From JBFWMG01 sp050251715 (GTDB lineage Bacteria > Desulfobacterota > Desulfovibrionia > Desulfovibrionales > Desulfovibrionaceae): a DNA stretch of 64,000 bases. A program made the translations under genes and the position numbers. The notes beneath the pieces are model-generated. The model was not told the DNA's origin. It ran no database searches and was given only the letters and a program-made list of their open reading frames with translations. Location of the stretch: NCBI GenBank assembly GCA_050251715.1, contig JBFWMG010000020.1, positions 1-64,000 of the forward strand, in the 5' to 3' direction. Positions 1 through 11,797 of the stretch are shown here, piece after piece (the stretch's first letter is position 1; every line of letters starts with the position of its first letter).

Positions 1-36
1 GAAAACCCCTTTTTCCAAGCATAAAAAGGGGTTTTC
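1..36. terminator. Bidirectional intrinsic terminator
   Basis: A perfect 14-bp inverted repeat (1–14 against 23–36) encloses an 8-nt loop. The C4/G4 core is flanked by A4 on one side and T4 on the other, so either strand gives a GC core followed by a U-tract. It lies downstream of the minus-strand small gene at 204–404 and probably ends that transcript as well as one entering from the left of the window. Confidence 0.75.
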
Positions 37-203
37 CCTCTCCTCTCTCCTTCCCCCGGACCCCCATCCTCTCTCCTCTCTCTTTCCCCAAAAACTGCTG
101 GTTGGGGAGGGGGATGCGGGAGGGGACAAGCGGGTTCCCCTGGTGGGAGGCTGGCAGGGAAGGCGGATACGGTTGGGAAAGTACGTTCCCCAGGTGGGCG
201 GCG

Positions 204-404
204 CTACAGCGGCAAGGACAGCCCCCGGTCGTGGCCGCCGCTGATGCGCACGACCACGCCCTGGCCGTCGGCCTTGCACCGGATCATACCGGCGTGGTGC
301 GCGTCGCGCACGGCCATCATGTCGCCGTGGATGCAGATGAAATCGGTCCAGGCAAGCCGCACGACCATCTCTTGGGTGGCGGCGGATTCTTCGGTAAGAC
401 GCAT
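204..404 (-). CDS. Small hypothetical protein, 66 aa
   Basis: Not recognised. The reason to call it is the start: an ATG at 404 on the minus strand is preceded at ideal spacing by AAGGAGAT, and the reading frame ends before a good terminator at 1–36. The product is soluble, with no membrane segment, and has an HAHHAG-like His-rich stretch (residues about 35–39, DAHHAG) and a single Cys in FICIHGD. It has the compact beta-rich look of small metal- or ligand-binding proteins, but I cannot assign a family. The overlapping longer frames on both strands have no ribosome-binding site. Confidence is in the gene, not in a function. Confidence 0.65.
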   Translation of the reverse strand: MRLTEESAATQEMVVRLAWTDFICIHGDMMAVRDAHHAGMIRCKADGQGVVVRISGGHDRGLSLPL

Positions 405-1136
405 GGGTATCTCCTTGTGCCGGCGGCATTGCGCCGAGCGTGGAAGTTCAGTAGCCCATGCCCCGCCCGCCCGGGTGGCCGCGCCGTGCCGGTTGCGTGA
501 CGTTTGCGCGGCGGCGGGTCAGGCCTTGGCCGCGTCCGGCCCAGGCGGCTGTATCCGGCCCATGGGCTTGGCCCGCCGTTTGCCTGCCGGGCACCCCCCA
601 CCCGCCCGCAGGGCCGTACCCGTTCCCACCCATCGGACGCATCGTCACCCACCGGGCGCATCGCCACGCGCCCACGGTCGGCGTCCTGCACCCCGCGACC
701 GGAGCCTTGCATGCCCCCCTCCCGTGTGTAACAATTTTGAAAAAACCTTGCCATATCCACACACCCAGGCCACAGGCAGGGCATTCCCAGGCGTGGCGGA
801 TCCATACGCGCATGCGCCTGGCGCTCCGTCGCACGCCATTCCTGTTGCCTTTTGGCCTCTGTACAATGCCGCCGCGCCCGGCAAGGAACAAGCCCCTCCC
901 TATAACTACACATTTTTATTTAGTGTTCTTACATCGCCCGGTTTCCGCGCAAATCCACGCCACGCCGCCTGACAAACGCGCGGCTTTCATATATTACTTT
1001 TTTGACATACATTCAGAGAATAGGACGCCTTGGCCTTGTAACACCTGACGCGACAGTATACGCCATCAGTACGAGCCACTTGCACGCCGTCACATGCCGG
1101 TCGCCTCCCCACCGGCTGTCCAAAAGGAGCGTTGTC
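405..1136. other. Non-coding gap with likely chemoreceptor promoter
   Basis: No convincing gene lies in these 732 bases; the open frames here lack ribosome-binding sites and overlap one another. The last 240 bases turn AT-rich. A TTGACA box at 1002–1007 and a TATATT box at 990–995 (with CTGACA at 969–974, 15-nt spacing) are candidate promoter elements for the divergent chemoreceptor gene, leaving a leader of more than 100 nt. No riboswitch consensus was recognised. Confidence 0.4.
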
Positions 1137-3572
1137 ATGACGGAATTTTTTTCGCAGCTGCGCATCTCCACCAAGCTGGTCATCAGCAGCCTGACCTTTG
1201 CCCTGCCCATTGCGGTACTGCTGTTCTTCGTCATCCAGGGCATCAGCTACGACATCCGTTTTTCCACGCTGGAGGCGTACGGCAACGAATACCAGCGTCC
1301 GCTGGAACGGCTGTTGGAATACCTGCCCCAATACCTGCAACACACCCTGGCCGGACAAGACAGCGAGGCAGCGGCCAAGGCCGCCAAGATCGACGAGGCC
1401 TTTACCGCCCTGGCCCAGGTGAACGACCGCATCGGCATTGACCTGCAGTTCACGGACGACGGCCTTGGCAAACGCAACCGAGGCCAGCTGAAACCCTCCC
1501 TGGTCAAGGACCGCTGGCAAAACGCCCGCCGCGCGCCCACGCCCGAAAAGATCGGCGCGCTCATCGCCGACGTGCGCGAGATGATCGCCCACTGCGGCGA
1601 CACCTCCAACCTCATCCTGGACCCCGACCTCGACAGCTACTACATGATGGACATCACGCTGCTGGCCCTGCCCCAGACCCAGGCCCGGCTGGCGGACATC
1701 ATGGTCTTTGGCGCGCAGGCGCTGGCAAAGCCCGCACTCGGCAACGACGACCGGCTCCAGTTCTATGTCTATGCCTCGCTGGTGCAGGAATCCGACATGA
1801 GCCGCATCGAGGCCAGCACCAAGACCTCGCTCAACGAGGACGACAATTTCTACGGCCACAGCCCCTCCCTGCAAACCAAGGTGCCTCCGGCGCTGCAAGC
1901 CTACCTGGACACCAACAAGGCCTTCATCGCCATGCTCACCTCCGTTGCCTCGTCCGACAAGGCAACCGTGTCCGTGGAGGACTTCCTCGCCGCTGGCGCG
2001 CGCGCCCGGATGGCCAGCTTCACCTATTGGCGCGTGGCCGTGGACGAGCTGGACGTGCTGCTCGGCAAGCGCATCGACGACTACAAGCAAAGCCGCATCG
2101 TGGCCCTGGGCGCCACCGCCGCCGCGCTGGTGCTGGCCGGGCTGCTGGTCATGTTCATCGGCCGCTCCATCACCGGCCCGGTGCGCGAAATCCAGGGCTA
2201 TACCCGGCGCATTGCCGAGGGCGACCTCGACGCGACCATATCCTCCACCTTCAGCGGCGAGTTGGAAGACCTGTCCGAGGACGTGAAGGGCATGGTGGCC
2301 GAGCTGAAGGCAAAGCTGGAGGCCGAGGCCAAGACCGAAGAGCTGGAGCGGGAGACCGAGCGCGCGCGCAGGGCCATGGAACTGGCCGAGGCCGCACGCA
2401 TGAAGGGCGAAAAGGTGGAGGCGTTCCAAAAGCGCGAGATCGAACGCCTGTCGGCCATCCTGCAACGCATGGCCGACGGCGACCTGACCGTGCGCTACCA
2501 GGCCGGAGAAAGCGGCGAAGAGGCCTATGAGGCCCGGCGCGGCTTCCTGGATCTGGAGACGTCGCTCAACGCCACCATCGCCAACCTGGCCCGGCTCATC
2601 ACAAAAATCCAGACCGACACCCAAACCCTCTCCGCGTCGTCCGACGACCTGTCCTCCGTGTCCACGGAGCTGCGCGACGGTTCGGAGGCCATGAACAGCC
2701 AGGCTGAAAACGTGGCCTCGGCCACGGAGCAGATCTCCATGAACATCAACGCCATCGCCTCAGCCGCCGAGGAAATGAGCGTGAACATCACCAACGTCTC
2801 CTCCACGGCGGAGGAGATGTCCCAGGCCATGGTGTCGGTGACCGAGGCGGTGTATGCCTGGCGCGGCTCCATCGGCAGCATTGCGGACAACGCCACGGAC
2901 GGCGCCAAGGTATCCGCCGAGGCCATGGCCATGGCGCGCAACGCCACGGACACCATGACCCAGCTGGGCGGCGCGGCCCACGAGATCGGCAAGGTGACCA
3001 CCGTCATCAAGCGCATCGCGGAACAGACCAACCTGCTGGCGCTCAACGCCACCATCGAGGCGGCCAGCGCGGGCGAGGCGGGACGCGGGTTCGCGGTCGT
3101 GGCGCACGAGATCAAGGAACTCGCCAACCAGTCCGCCAAGGCGGCCGAGGACATCGCGGCCAAGATCGAGGGCGTGCAGGCCAACACGCTGGACGCCGTG
3201 CGCGTCATCAACGACGTGACCACCATCATCGGCCGCATCAACGAGTCCGTGACCGGCATCACCGACGCCGTGGAACGGCAGACCCAGGCCGCCGACGAAA
3301 TCTCGCTGAACATCTCCGAAACCACCAAGGGCGCGGACGACATCGCCTCGTCCATTGCCGAGCTGGCCAACGGCGCCAACGACATGAGCCGCAACGCGGG
3401 CGAGGTGGCCAAGGGCACCAACGAGGTGGCGGCCAACATCCTCGGCGTGTCCAAGGCCGCGGGCGCGAGCAACGCGAGCGCCAAGCAGGTCAACGGCCTT
3501 GCGGCCAAGCTGGCCGGGCTGGCGGGCGAATTGGAAGATATCATCGGCCGCTTCAAGTCCGGCACGGCCTAG
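1137..3572 (+). CDS. Methyl-accepting chemotaxis protein, tandem HAMP
   Basis: Transmembrane chemoreceptor, 811 aa, that would feed a CheA/CheW array. The start at 1137 is chosen because AAAGGAG precedes it; the open frame extends 45 codons further upstream without a site. Domains in order: TM1 (residues about 13–36), a periplasmic helical sensor of about 280 aa containing the SNLILDPDLDSYYMMD motif seen in a subset of MCPs and sensor kinases, TM2 (about 320–342), a first HAMP (343–395), a charged coiled coil, a second HAMP-like segment (MADGDLTVRY), and the cytoplasmic signalling hairpin with the conserved tip IAEQTNLLALNATIEAA. The ligand is unknown. It stands alone, followed by its own terminator. 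Confidence 0.95.
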   Translation: MTEFFSQLRISTKLVISSLTFALPIAVLLFFVIQGISYDIRFSTLEAYGNEYQRPLERLLEYLPQYLQHTLAGQDSEAAAKAAKIDEAFTALAQVNDRIGIDLQFTDDGLGKRNRGQLKPSLVKDRWQNARRAPTPEKIGALIADVREMIAHCGDTSNLILDPDLDSYYMMDITLLALPQTQARLADIMVFGAQALAKPALGNDDRLQFYVYASLVQESDMSRIEASTKTSLNEDDNFYGHSPSLQTKVPPALQAYLDTNKAFIAMLTSVASSDKATVSVEDFLAAGARARMASFTYWRVAVDELDVLLGKRIDDYKQSRIVALGATAAALVLAGLLVMFIGRSITGPVREIQGYTRRIAEGDLDATISSTFSGELEDLSEDVKGMVAELKAKLEAEAKTEELERETERARRAMELAEAARMKGEKVEAFQKREIERLSAILQRMADGDLTVRYQAGESGEEAYEARRGFLDLETSLNATIANLARLITKIQTDTQTLSASSDDLSSVSTELRDGSEAMNSQAENVASATEQISMNINAIASAAEEMSVNITNVSSTAEEMSQAMVSVTEAVYAWRGSIGSIADNATDGAKVSAEAMAMARNATDTMTQLGGAAHEIGKVTTVIKRIAEQTNLLALNATIEAASAGEAGRGFAVVAHEIKELANQSAKAAEDIAAKIEGVQANTLDAVRVINDVTTIIGRINESVTGITDAVERQTQAADEISLNISETTKGADDIASSIAELANGANDMSRNAGEVAKGTNEVAANILGVSKAAGASNASAKQVNGLAAKLAGLAGELEDIIGRFKSGTA

Positions 3573-3605
3573 CACCGCACCCCGGCCGGGCCATTCCCGC
3601 ACACC

Positions 3606-3639
3606 ACGCCGCGAATCCTTGTGATTCGCGGCGTTTTTT
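3606..3639 (+). terminator. Intrinsic terminator after chemoreceptor
   Basis: Perfect 12-bp stem (3606–3617 with 3623–3634), 5-nt loop, followed by a run of T. It closes the chemoreceptor transcript 34 nt after the stop codon. Confidence 0.9.
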
Positions 3640-3727
3640 GTCGTCCACACCCGCTGCCGCTCGCCGCTGATAAGGACGCGGCGGGGGCGGCACTGTCCCT
3701 GCATTGCGTGCCACATGGCCCTGGCTA

Positions 3728-3749
3728 TTGACACCACTCTAAAGTGGTG
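3728..3749 (+). promoter_or_regulatory. Promoter −35 box overlapped by operator palindrome
   Basis: A consensus TTGACA (3728–3733) overlaps a perfect inverted repeat CACCACT-CTAA-AGTGGTG (3732–3749). It sits 35 nt before the TrmB-type regulator start. A palindrome over the −35 of a regulator gene is the usual arrangement for autoregulation, so this is a likely operator for the downstream protein (inference). Confidence 0.55.
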
Positions 3750-3783
3750 ACACACTGCCTCCATACCAAGCAAGGAGACGCAT

Positions 3784-4587
3784 ATGGTTGATCCGCAGGC
3801 ATTGGCGCCGCTGGGACTGACGTCCTACGAGGCGGCGGCGTACGTGGCGCTGCTGTCGCGGCCCGAGATGGCTCCGGCAGCGGTGGCGGCGCGGGCCGGG
3901 ATACCCCGCCAGCGCGTGTACGACGTGCTGGGCGGCCTGGAGGCCAAGGGGTTGTGCACGGCCCGGGACGGCACGCCCAAGACGTATGCGGCGGTGGATC
4001 CCAGGATCGCACTGGATCTGCTGGCCATGGAGCGCGAGGCCACGCTGGAGCGGCAGCGCCGCGAGGCGCGCGCGTTGGCGGACCGCATGGCCGAGACGCT
4101 GGGGCCGGTCTTCGCCTTTGGCCATGGCCAGAACGACCCGCTGGCGTATGTGGAGGTGCTGGCGGGCCAGACGCGCATCGCGCACCGTGCCATGGCCCTG
4201 GCCGACGCGGCGCAACGCGGCATCGATGCCTGCATCACCCTGCCCATGATCCTGTCCGACGAGCAGAACCGGACATTCATGCGGTCGCCGTTGCGGCGGG
4301 GGCTGGCCTACCGGGCGCTGTGGGACGACGCGGCCATGGCGGACGACGCGCTGCGCGAGAACATGGCGCAGTACGCCGCATGGGGCTTGGAGGTACGGGT
4401 GGCGGCAACGCGGTTGCCGCTCAAAATGCAGGCCTTTGACAACGAGGTGGTGCTCATTTCCATGCAGGATCCCGCGGCGGGGCAGCCCAGCTTCACCGCC
4501 GTGGTCATCCACAACCAGGGGGCCACGGCCATGCTGCACCTGGCGTTCGAGCACCTTTGGGCCCAGGCGAAACCGTATACGGGCTGA
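3784..4587 (+). CDS. TrmB-family transcriptional regulator
   Basis: 267-aa predicted DNA-binding regulator. The N-terminus (residues about 1–75) is a TrmB-type winged helix: LGLTSYEAAAYVALL, then AARAGIPRQRVYDVLGGLEAKGL, then a wing with DGTPKTYAAVDP. A coiled-coil linker (about 80–105, rich in R and E) leads to a C-terminal effector domain typical of the family, which in known members binds sugars or other small ligands. The start has a strong site (AAGGAG). The gene is 34 nt upstream of a GNAT acetyltransferase and is preceded by a candidate operator, so the two probably form one self-regulated unit. The ligand cannot be read from the sequence. Confidence 0.88.
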   Translation: MVDPQALAPLGLTSYEAAAYVALLSRPEMAPAAVAARAGIPRQRVYDVLGGLEAKGLCTARDGTPKTYAAVDPRIALDLLAMEREATLERQRREARALADRMAETLGPVFAFGHGQNDPLAYVEVLAGQTRIAHRAMALADAAQRGIDACITLPMILSDEQNRTFMRSPLRRGLAYRALWDDAAMADDALRENMAQYAAWGLEVRVAATRLPLKMQAFDNEVVLISMQDPAAGQPSFTAVVIHNQGATAMLHLAFEHLWAQAKPYTG

Positions 4588-4621
4588 CCGCCCTGCGAAC
4601 AGAGCGAAAAGGGACGTCGAG

Positions 4622-5137
4622 ATGGACACACGGACAGCGAAAAAGACATGGACCATGCGCACGGGCTACGTGCCGGGGCTGATAGGCCGGGTGGGCGAAC
4701 TGCACGGGCGGTATTACGCCTCCATTTGGAATTCGGGCGCGCCGTTCGAAATTTTGGTGCTGCGCCATCTGTGCGATTTCATGGACCGATACGACCCTGC
4801 GGTGGATCTGGTTCTGTCCGCCCATGACGGGAACGTCCTGGCGGGCTCCATAGCCATTGTGGGACGCCCGGACCCGAAGGAGGGAGACGGGGCGCAGCTG
4901 CGTTTCTTCATCGTGGACCCGGCGTTTCATGGGCGGGGCATGGGCAAGGGGCTGCTGCACGCGGCGCTGGACTGGTGCCGCGAACGCGGTGTTGCCAAGC
5001 TCTTCCTGTGGACCGTGGACAACCTGCCGGAGTCGCGCGGACTGTATGAGAGTGTGGGGTTCCGGGTGGTGGAGCGCGTGCCGGACGACCGCTACACGGT
5101 CATACGGGACAATTTGAGGCTGGAGCTGGTGCTGTAG
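4622..5137 (+). CDS. GNAT-family N-acetyltransferase
   Basis: 171-aa acetyl-CoA-dependent acyltransferase of the Gcn5-related fold. The acetyl-CoA pyrophosphate loop is clear at RFFIVDPAFHGRGMGKGLL (R/Q-x-x-G-x-G/A motif), followed by motif B with LWTVDNLPESRGLYESVGF. A MarR-type start was considered, but residues 1–40 are an ordinary GNAT N-terminus (TWTMRTGYVPGLIGRVGELH, a segment common in GNATs of the MarR-GNAT type). The frame runs upstream into the TrmB gene, but the ATG at 4622 is the first after that gene's stop. It probably shares a transcript with the TrmB regulator, ending at the terminator at 5164. The substrate is unknown. Confidence 0.9.
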   Translation: MDTRTAKKTWTMRTGYVPGLIGRVGELHGRYYASIWNSGAPFEILVLRHLCDFMDRYDPAVDLVLSAHDGNVLAGSIAIVGRPDPKEGDGAQLRFFIVDPAFHGRGMGKGLLHAALDWCRERGVAKLFLWTVDNLPESRGLYESVGFRVVERVPDDRYTVIRDNLRLELVL

Positions 5138-5163
5138 GACACCCCACGCACCCGCACCAACGA

Positions 5164-5193
5164 AAAAGGCCCATGCTTGCACATGGGCCTTTT
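5164..5193. terminator. Bidirectional terminator between GNAT gene and tRNA-Asn
   Basis: Perfect 12-bp stem AAAAGGCCCATG (5164–5175) with CATGGGCCTTTT (5182–5193), 6-nt loop. A on one side and T on the other serve both the plus-strand acetyltransferase and the minus-strand tRNA, which converge here. Confidence 0.85.
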
Positions 5194-5199
5194 GCTTTC

Positions 5200-5275
5200 T
5201 GGCTCCCCGGGGGTGACTCGAACACCCAACCTATTGGTTAACAGCCAACCGCTCTGCCGATTGAGCTACCGGGGA
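5200..5275 (-). tRNA. tRNA-Asn (anticodon GTT)
   Basis: 76-nt tRNA on the minus strand with the 3' CCA encoded. The acceptor stem TCCCCGG pairs with CCGGGGA, the D arm contains AGCTCAATCGGCAGAGC, the anticodon loop reads CTGTTAA, and the T arm has GTTCGAGTC. The GTT anticodon gives asparagine. It ends just before the shared terminator at 5164–5193. Confidence 0.97.
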
Positions 5276-5311
5276 ACATGCTCCCGCGCTTGCGCGCCGG
5301 AGAGACCGCTT

Positions 5312-5338
5312 CTTATAGAGAACCGGACGCCGCGTCAA
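5312..5338 (-). promoter_or_regulatory. Candidate promoter of tRNA-Asn
   Basis: On the minus strand TTGACG (5338–5333) and TATAAG (5317–5312) are separated by 15 nt and lie 37 nt before the mature tRNA 5' end. The boxes are good but the spacing is short. Confidence 0.5.
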
Positions 5339-5406
5339 CCCCCGAGCACCCATTGCGAAAAAAAAAGTGCGCACCGGGCAAAAACACCTCGCCAGCCCGC
5401 CGTTTC

Positions 5407-5433
5407 TTGACGCCACACATCAAAAGGCATACT
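5407..5433 (+). promoter_or_regulatory. Candidate lysS promoter
   Basis: TTGACG (5407–5412) followed after 15 nt by CATACT (5428–5433) in the AT-richer gap between tRNA-Asn and lysS. It would give a leader of about 115 nt. Confidence 0.4.
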
Positions 5434-5553
5434 CCTCTTCGATTCACGACGCATCTTATTTTGGAATGGAGCAGATCGGTTTTGAGCAACACAAACGGAA
5501 AGCCCCGCGTGAAGATCAAGATCCCATGCAAGTCACCGCATGTGGAAGATTTC

Positions 5554-7068
<1,515 letters not shown>

Positions 7069-7079
7069 AGGCCCGCCCC

Positions 7080-8301
7080 ATGACCTTTGAGCTGCACGTT
7101 GCCCTGCGTTACCTTGTCGGCAAGCGCAAGCAGACCTTCATATCCGTCATCTCCGTCATCTCCGTGCTCGGCGTCTGCCTGGGCGTGGCGTCGCTCATCA
7201 TCGTCCTGGCGGTCATGAACGGGTTCACCACCAACATGCGCGACAAGCTGTTGGGCGTGAACGCGCATGTCATCCTGTCGCAGATGGGCGGCGGCATCGC
7301 CGACTATGCGAGCCTGGCCGAAACGGTCAACACGATGGACGGCGTGGAGGGCGCGACGCCCTTCATCTATTCCGAGGTGATGCTGTCCACACCCGCCGGG
7401 GTCAAGGGCGTGGTGCTCTACGGCATCGACCCGGCATCGGCGGATTCGGTGCTGTCCATCGCACGCACCCTGCACAGCGCAAAACTCGCGGACCTGAACG
7501 GCTCCGACCCCTTTCCCAAGATTTTCGTGGGCCGCAAGCTGGCGGACCGGCTGGGCCTGGTGAAGGGCAGCAAGGTCAGCCTGCTGTCGCCCGCGGGCGC
7601 GCGCAGCGCGGCGGGGTATGCGCCCAAGGTGCGCATGTTCGAGGTGGCGGGCCTGTTCCACACCGGCATGATCGAATACGACAGCTCGCTGGCCTATGTG
7701 GACATGGCCGCGGCGGCGGACCTGCTCGGCTTCCGCGAGGTGCGCGCCTCGGGCCTGGAAATCCGCACCAACGACGTGGACCGCGCCGACGTGATCGGGG
7801 CGCGGGTGGTGGACGCCCTGGGCGGCACGCCCTACTATGCCCGCGACTGGAAGCAGATGAACGAAAACCTTTTCGCGGCGCTGCGGCTGGAAAAGACCGC
7901 CATGTTCGTCATCCTGGTCATGATCGTGCTCGTGGCCTCGTTTTCCATCGTCACCACGCTGGTCATGCTGGTCATGGAAAAAACCCAGGACATCGCCATC
8001 CTCATGTCCATGGGCGCCACGCGGGCGAGCATCCGCACCATCTTCATGCTCCAGGGCATGATAATCGGCGCGGCGGGCACGGCCCTGGGGTACGCGCTCG
8101 GAATCAGCTCCTGTTTGCTTCTGCGGCAATATCAGTTTATCAAGTTGCCCGAAGATGTGTACATGCTCGACCACCTGCCCATCCTTTTCAATTGGGTGGA
8201 CATGACCATGGTGGGCGCATCGGCGCTGGCGCTGTGCTTTTTGGCCACCCTGTACCCGGCGCGGCAGGCCGCGCGCCTGGAACCCGCCGAGGCGCTGCGC
8301 T

Positions 8302-8309
<8 letters not shown>
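7080..8309 (+). CDS. lolC: Lipoprotein-releasing ABC permease LolC/LolE
   Basis: 409-aa inner-membrane subunit of the Lol machinery, which extracts lipoproteins from the inner membrane and passes them to the periplasmic carrier. One N-terminal TM (around residues 20–45: TFISVISVISVLGVCLGVASLIIVLAV), a large periplasmic MacB-like domain, and three TMs in the C-terminal FtsX half (residues about 275–395). The conserved segment MEKTQDIAILMSMGATRASI before the core is typical. Only one permease is present next to lolD, so it probably works as a homodimer, the single-permease type, rather than a C/E pair. Overlaps lolD by 8 bases. Confidence 0.93.
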
Positions 8310-8983
<674 letters not shown>

Positions 8984-9000
<17 letters not shown>

Positions 9001-11653
9001 ACTGGTTTTCGCATGCTGCACGCTCCTGTTTCTTGCCCTGGCCGCCTCCGCCTTTGCGGCCGACAGCAAGTTGAAGATAGCGGTGCTCCCCTTTGAAGTG
9101 AATGCGGGACCGGATTTGAGTTACCTGCACGACAGCCTGCCCCAGTTGCTGGTGGACAGGCTGCGCGAACTCGACTTCGAAACCCCCTCTCCCGACGAGG
9201 TGCGGCAGATCATAGCCCAGCAGAAGATCGACTTCCTCGACATTTCCGTGGCCAAGGACGTGGCGCTTCTGGCGGGCGCCAACTACGCGGTGTACGGCAG
9301 CTTCAGCCAGGTGGGGGAAACCCTGTCCCTGGACGTGCGCCTGGTGGAGGCCTATGGGCTCAAACCGGCCAAGCCGCTGTTCGTGGTCAAGCAGGATCTC
9401 ATCAATATTTTGCCCGCCCTCGAAGAGCTTGCGGAAAAGATCAAGAACGAACTCCTGAAAAAGGAAGTCGTGGCCGAAGTGGATGTCATCGGCAACAAGG
9501 TGTTGGACAAGGACGTGGTGTTCATGCGCCTGGGCATCAAGCAGGGCGACGTCTTTGATCCCAAGACCATCAACGAGCAGATGAAGACCGTCTTCAACCT
9601 CGGCTATTTCGACGACATCAAGGTGCGCGTGGACGACCTGCCCGAAGGCAAGCGGGTGGTGTTCGACGTGAAGGAAAAGCCGTATATCAAGACCATCGGC
9701 GTGGTGGGTTCGGACGCGCTGGACAGCGAAGACATCATCGCGGCCATGAATTCCAAGACGGGCAGCGTGCTCAACCTCAAGATCCTGGCCGACGACCTGA
9801 ACAAGGTCCGCGAGCTGTACCGCAAGGACGGCTACTACATGGCCAAGGTGTCCTACGAGCTGGAGCAGGAAAACGACACCATGGCCCGGTTGAACATCGT
9901 GGTCAAGGAAGGCGAAAAGCTCTACATCCGGGGCATCGACATCAAGGGCGCGGAGCAGCTCGACCAGGACGACCTGAAGGACCAGCTCGCCCTGGCCGAA
10001 CGCGGCATGTTATCGTGGATCACGGGCTCGGGCGTGCTCAAGGAAGAGATGCTGGACCGCGACGCCGCGGCCCTGGAAGCGTACTACGCCAACCGGGGAT
10101 TCGTGGACGTGAAGGTGGGCCAGCCCCAGGTGGAGTTCAAGGACGACGGCATCTTCATCACCTTTACCGTGGAAGAGGGCAAGCGGTACAAGGTGGGCAA
10201 CGTCACCTTTGCGGGCGACCTGCTTGAGCAGCCCGACACGCTGCTCACCATCACCAAGCTGGACGACCTGACCGATGAGGACGACTATTTCGACCGGTCG
10301 GTGCTGCGCTCGGACGGCCAGAACCTGACCCAGCACTACTCGAATTTCGGATACGCCTTTGCCGACGTGGACTACCGCGTCGAAAAGCAGACGGACGCCC
10401 TGGCCGTGGACGTGCGGTTCATCCTCACCAAGAACCAGAAGGTCTACATCCGGCGCGTCACCATCGAGGGCAACGACCGCACGCGGGACAACGTCATCCG
10501 GCGCGAGGTGCTGCTGGCCGACGGCGAGCTCTTTTCGGGCACCAAGCTGCGCCGCTCCAACGAACGGTTGAAAAAGACCGCCTACTTCGAGGTGGAGGAC
10601 ATTGAAACCGTGCCCACGGGCAACCCCAACACCTTGGATCTCAAGATCAAGGTCAAGGAAAAGACCACGGGTTCACTGTCCGGCGGCCTGGGCTACTCCA
10701 CCTACGACCGCTTTGGCGTGTCCCTTTCCCTGTCCGAGCTGAACGCCTTTGGCAAAGGCTACAAGACCATCCTTTCCGGCACGTTCAGCGGCAGCTCCAA
10801 CGTGTACAACCTGTCGCTCATCGACCCGCGCTTCAACGATTCGCCGCTCGGTGTGGGTCTGGACATTTACTACCGCAAGGATTCGCTGATCGATTACGAC
10901 AAGATCACGCAGGGCGGGAAGCTGCGCTTCGCGTACCCGTTGGGCGAATATACCCAGGCCTTCTGGGGATACCGTCTGGACCGCTACACCATCTACAACG
11001 TCGACGCGGACGCGGCCAATCTCATCCGCGACATCGAGGGCGTGAACTGGGCCAGCGTGCTCTACGCGGGCGCGGAGCGCGACACCACGGACGACAATCT
11101 GGCGCCCACCAGGGGCACGATCAACAAGTTCACCCTGGCCAACGGCGGCGGCCTGCTCATGGGCGACGACAACTACGTCAAGGGCGTTTACGACTCCCAC
11201 TACTTCCACTCGCTGCTCTGGGACACCGTGTTCCATTTCCACGCCCAGGCGGGCTTCATCGCCGAGAACACCAGCGACGACGTGCCGGTGTACGAGCGCT
11301 TCCACCTGGGAGGCATCAACTCCATCCGGGGCTACCCCGGCTACAAGATATCCCCCATCGACGAGGCGTCCGGCGACCGCATCGGCGGCAACAAGGAGTT
11401 CTTCTCCAACCTGGAATACATCTTCCCCATCAACAAGGATGTGGGGCTGCAAGGCCTGACCTTCTTCGACATCGGCAACTCCTGGGACGACGGCGACTGG
11501 GATTTGGGCGATCTGAAAAAGAGCGTGGGCGCGGGCCTGCGGTTCTTCACCCCCATGGGCCTTATCCGGGTTGAATACGGCTATGCGCTGGACAACATTA
11601 CGGACCAGGGCAGCCACCACAAGGTCGAGTTCACCATGGGCGCGGGTTTCTAG
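8984..11653 (+). CDS. bamA: Outer-membrane assembly factor BamA with extra N-terminal domain
   Basis: 889-aa Omp85 protein that folds beta-barrel proteins into the outer membrane. Signal peptide at residues 1–25 (LVFACCTLLFLALAASAFA). Five POTRA repeats follow from about residue 162, each starting with a variant of V-x-x-I-x-x-x-G-N/A/S (VAEVDVIGN, IKTIGVVGS, IRGIDIKGA, YKVGNVTFA, IRRVTIEGN). The C-terminal barrel carries the GGINSIRGYPG motif and ends in Phe. Odd point: residues about 27–158 form an additional domain before POTRA1 (KIAVLPFEVN, then LRELDFETPSPDEV, then ANYAVYGSFSQVGETLSLDVRLVEA), which resembles TolB-N/CsgG-type folds and is absent from E. coli BamA. Confidence 0.96.
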
Positions 11654-11797
11654 ACCCCATGGGCATTCGCAACACACACGGCATGTCGCACAGGCTTTCG
11701 CACCGGCCCATACCGGGGGCGCGGCGGCCTGTTCGTTTGGCGGCACGACGCACAAAAAACAGCAATACAGCGCAGCATTTATGCAAGGAGATTTGGT

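Noticed and set aside
987..2624. 545-aa minus-strand open frame over the chemoreceptor gene
   Set aside because: It is the antisense shadow of a clear MCP coding frame in GC-rich DNA; its composition is His/Gly/Leu-rich with no recognisable motif.
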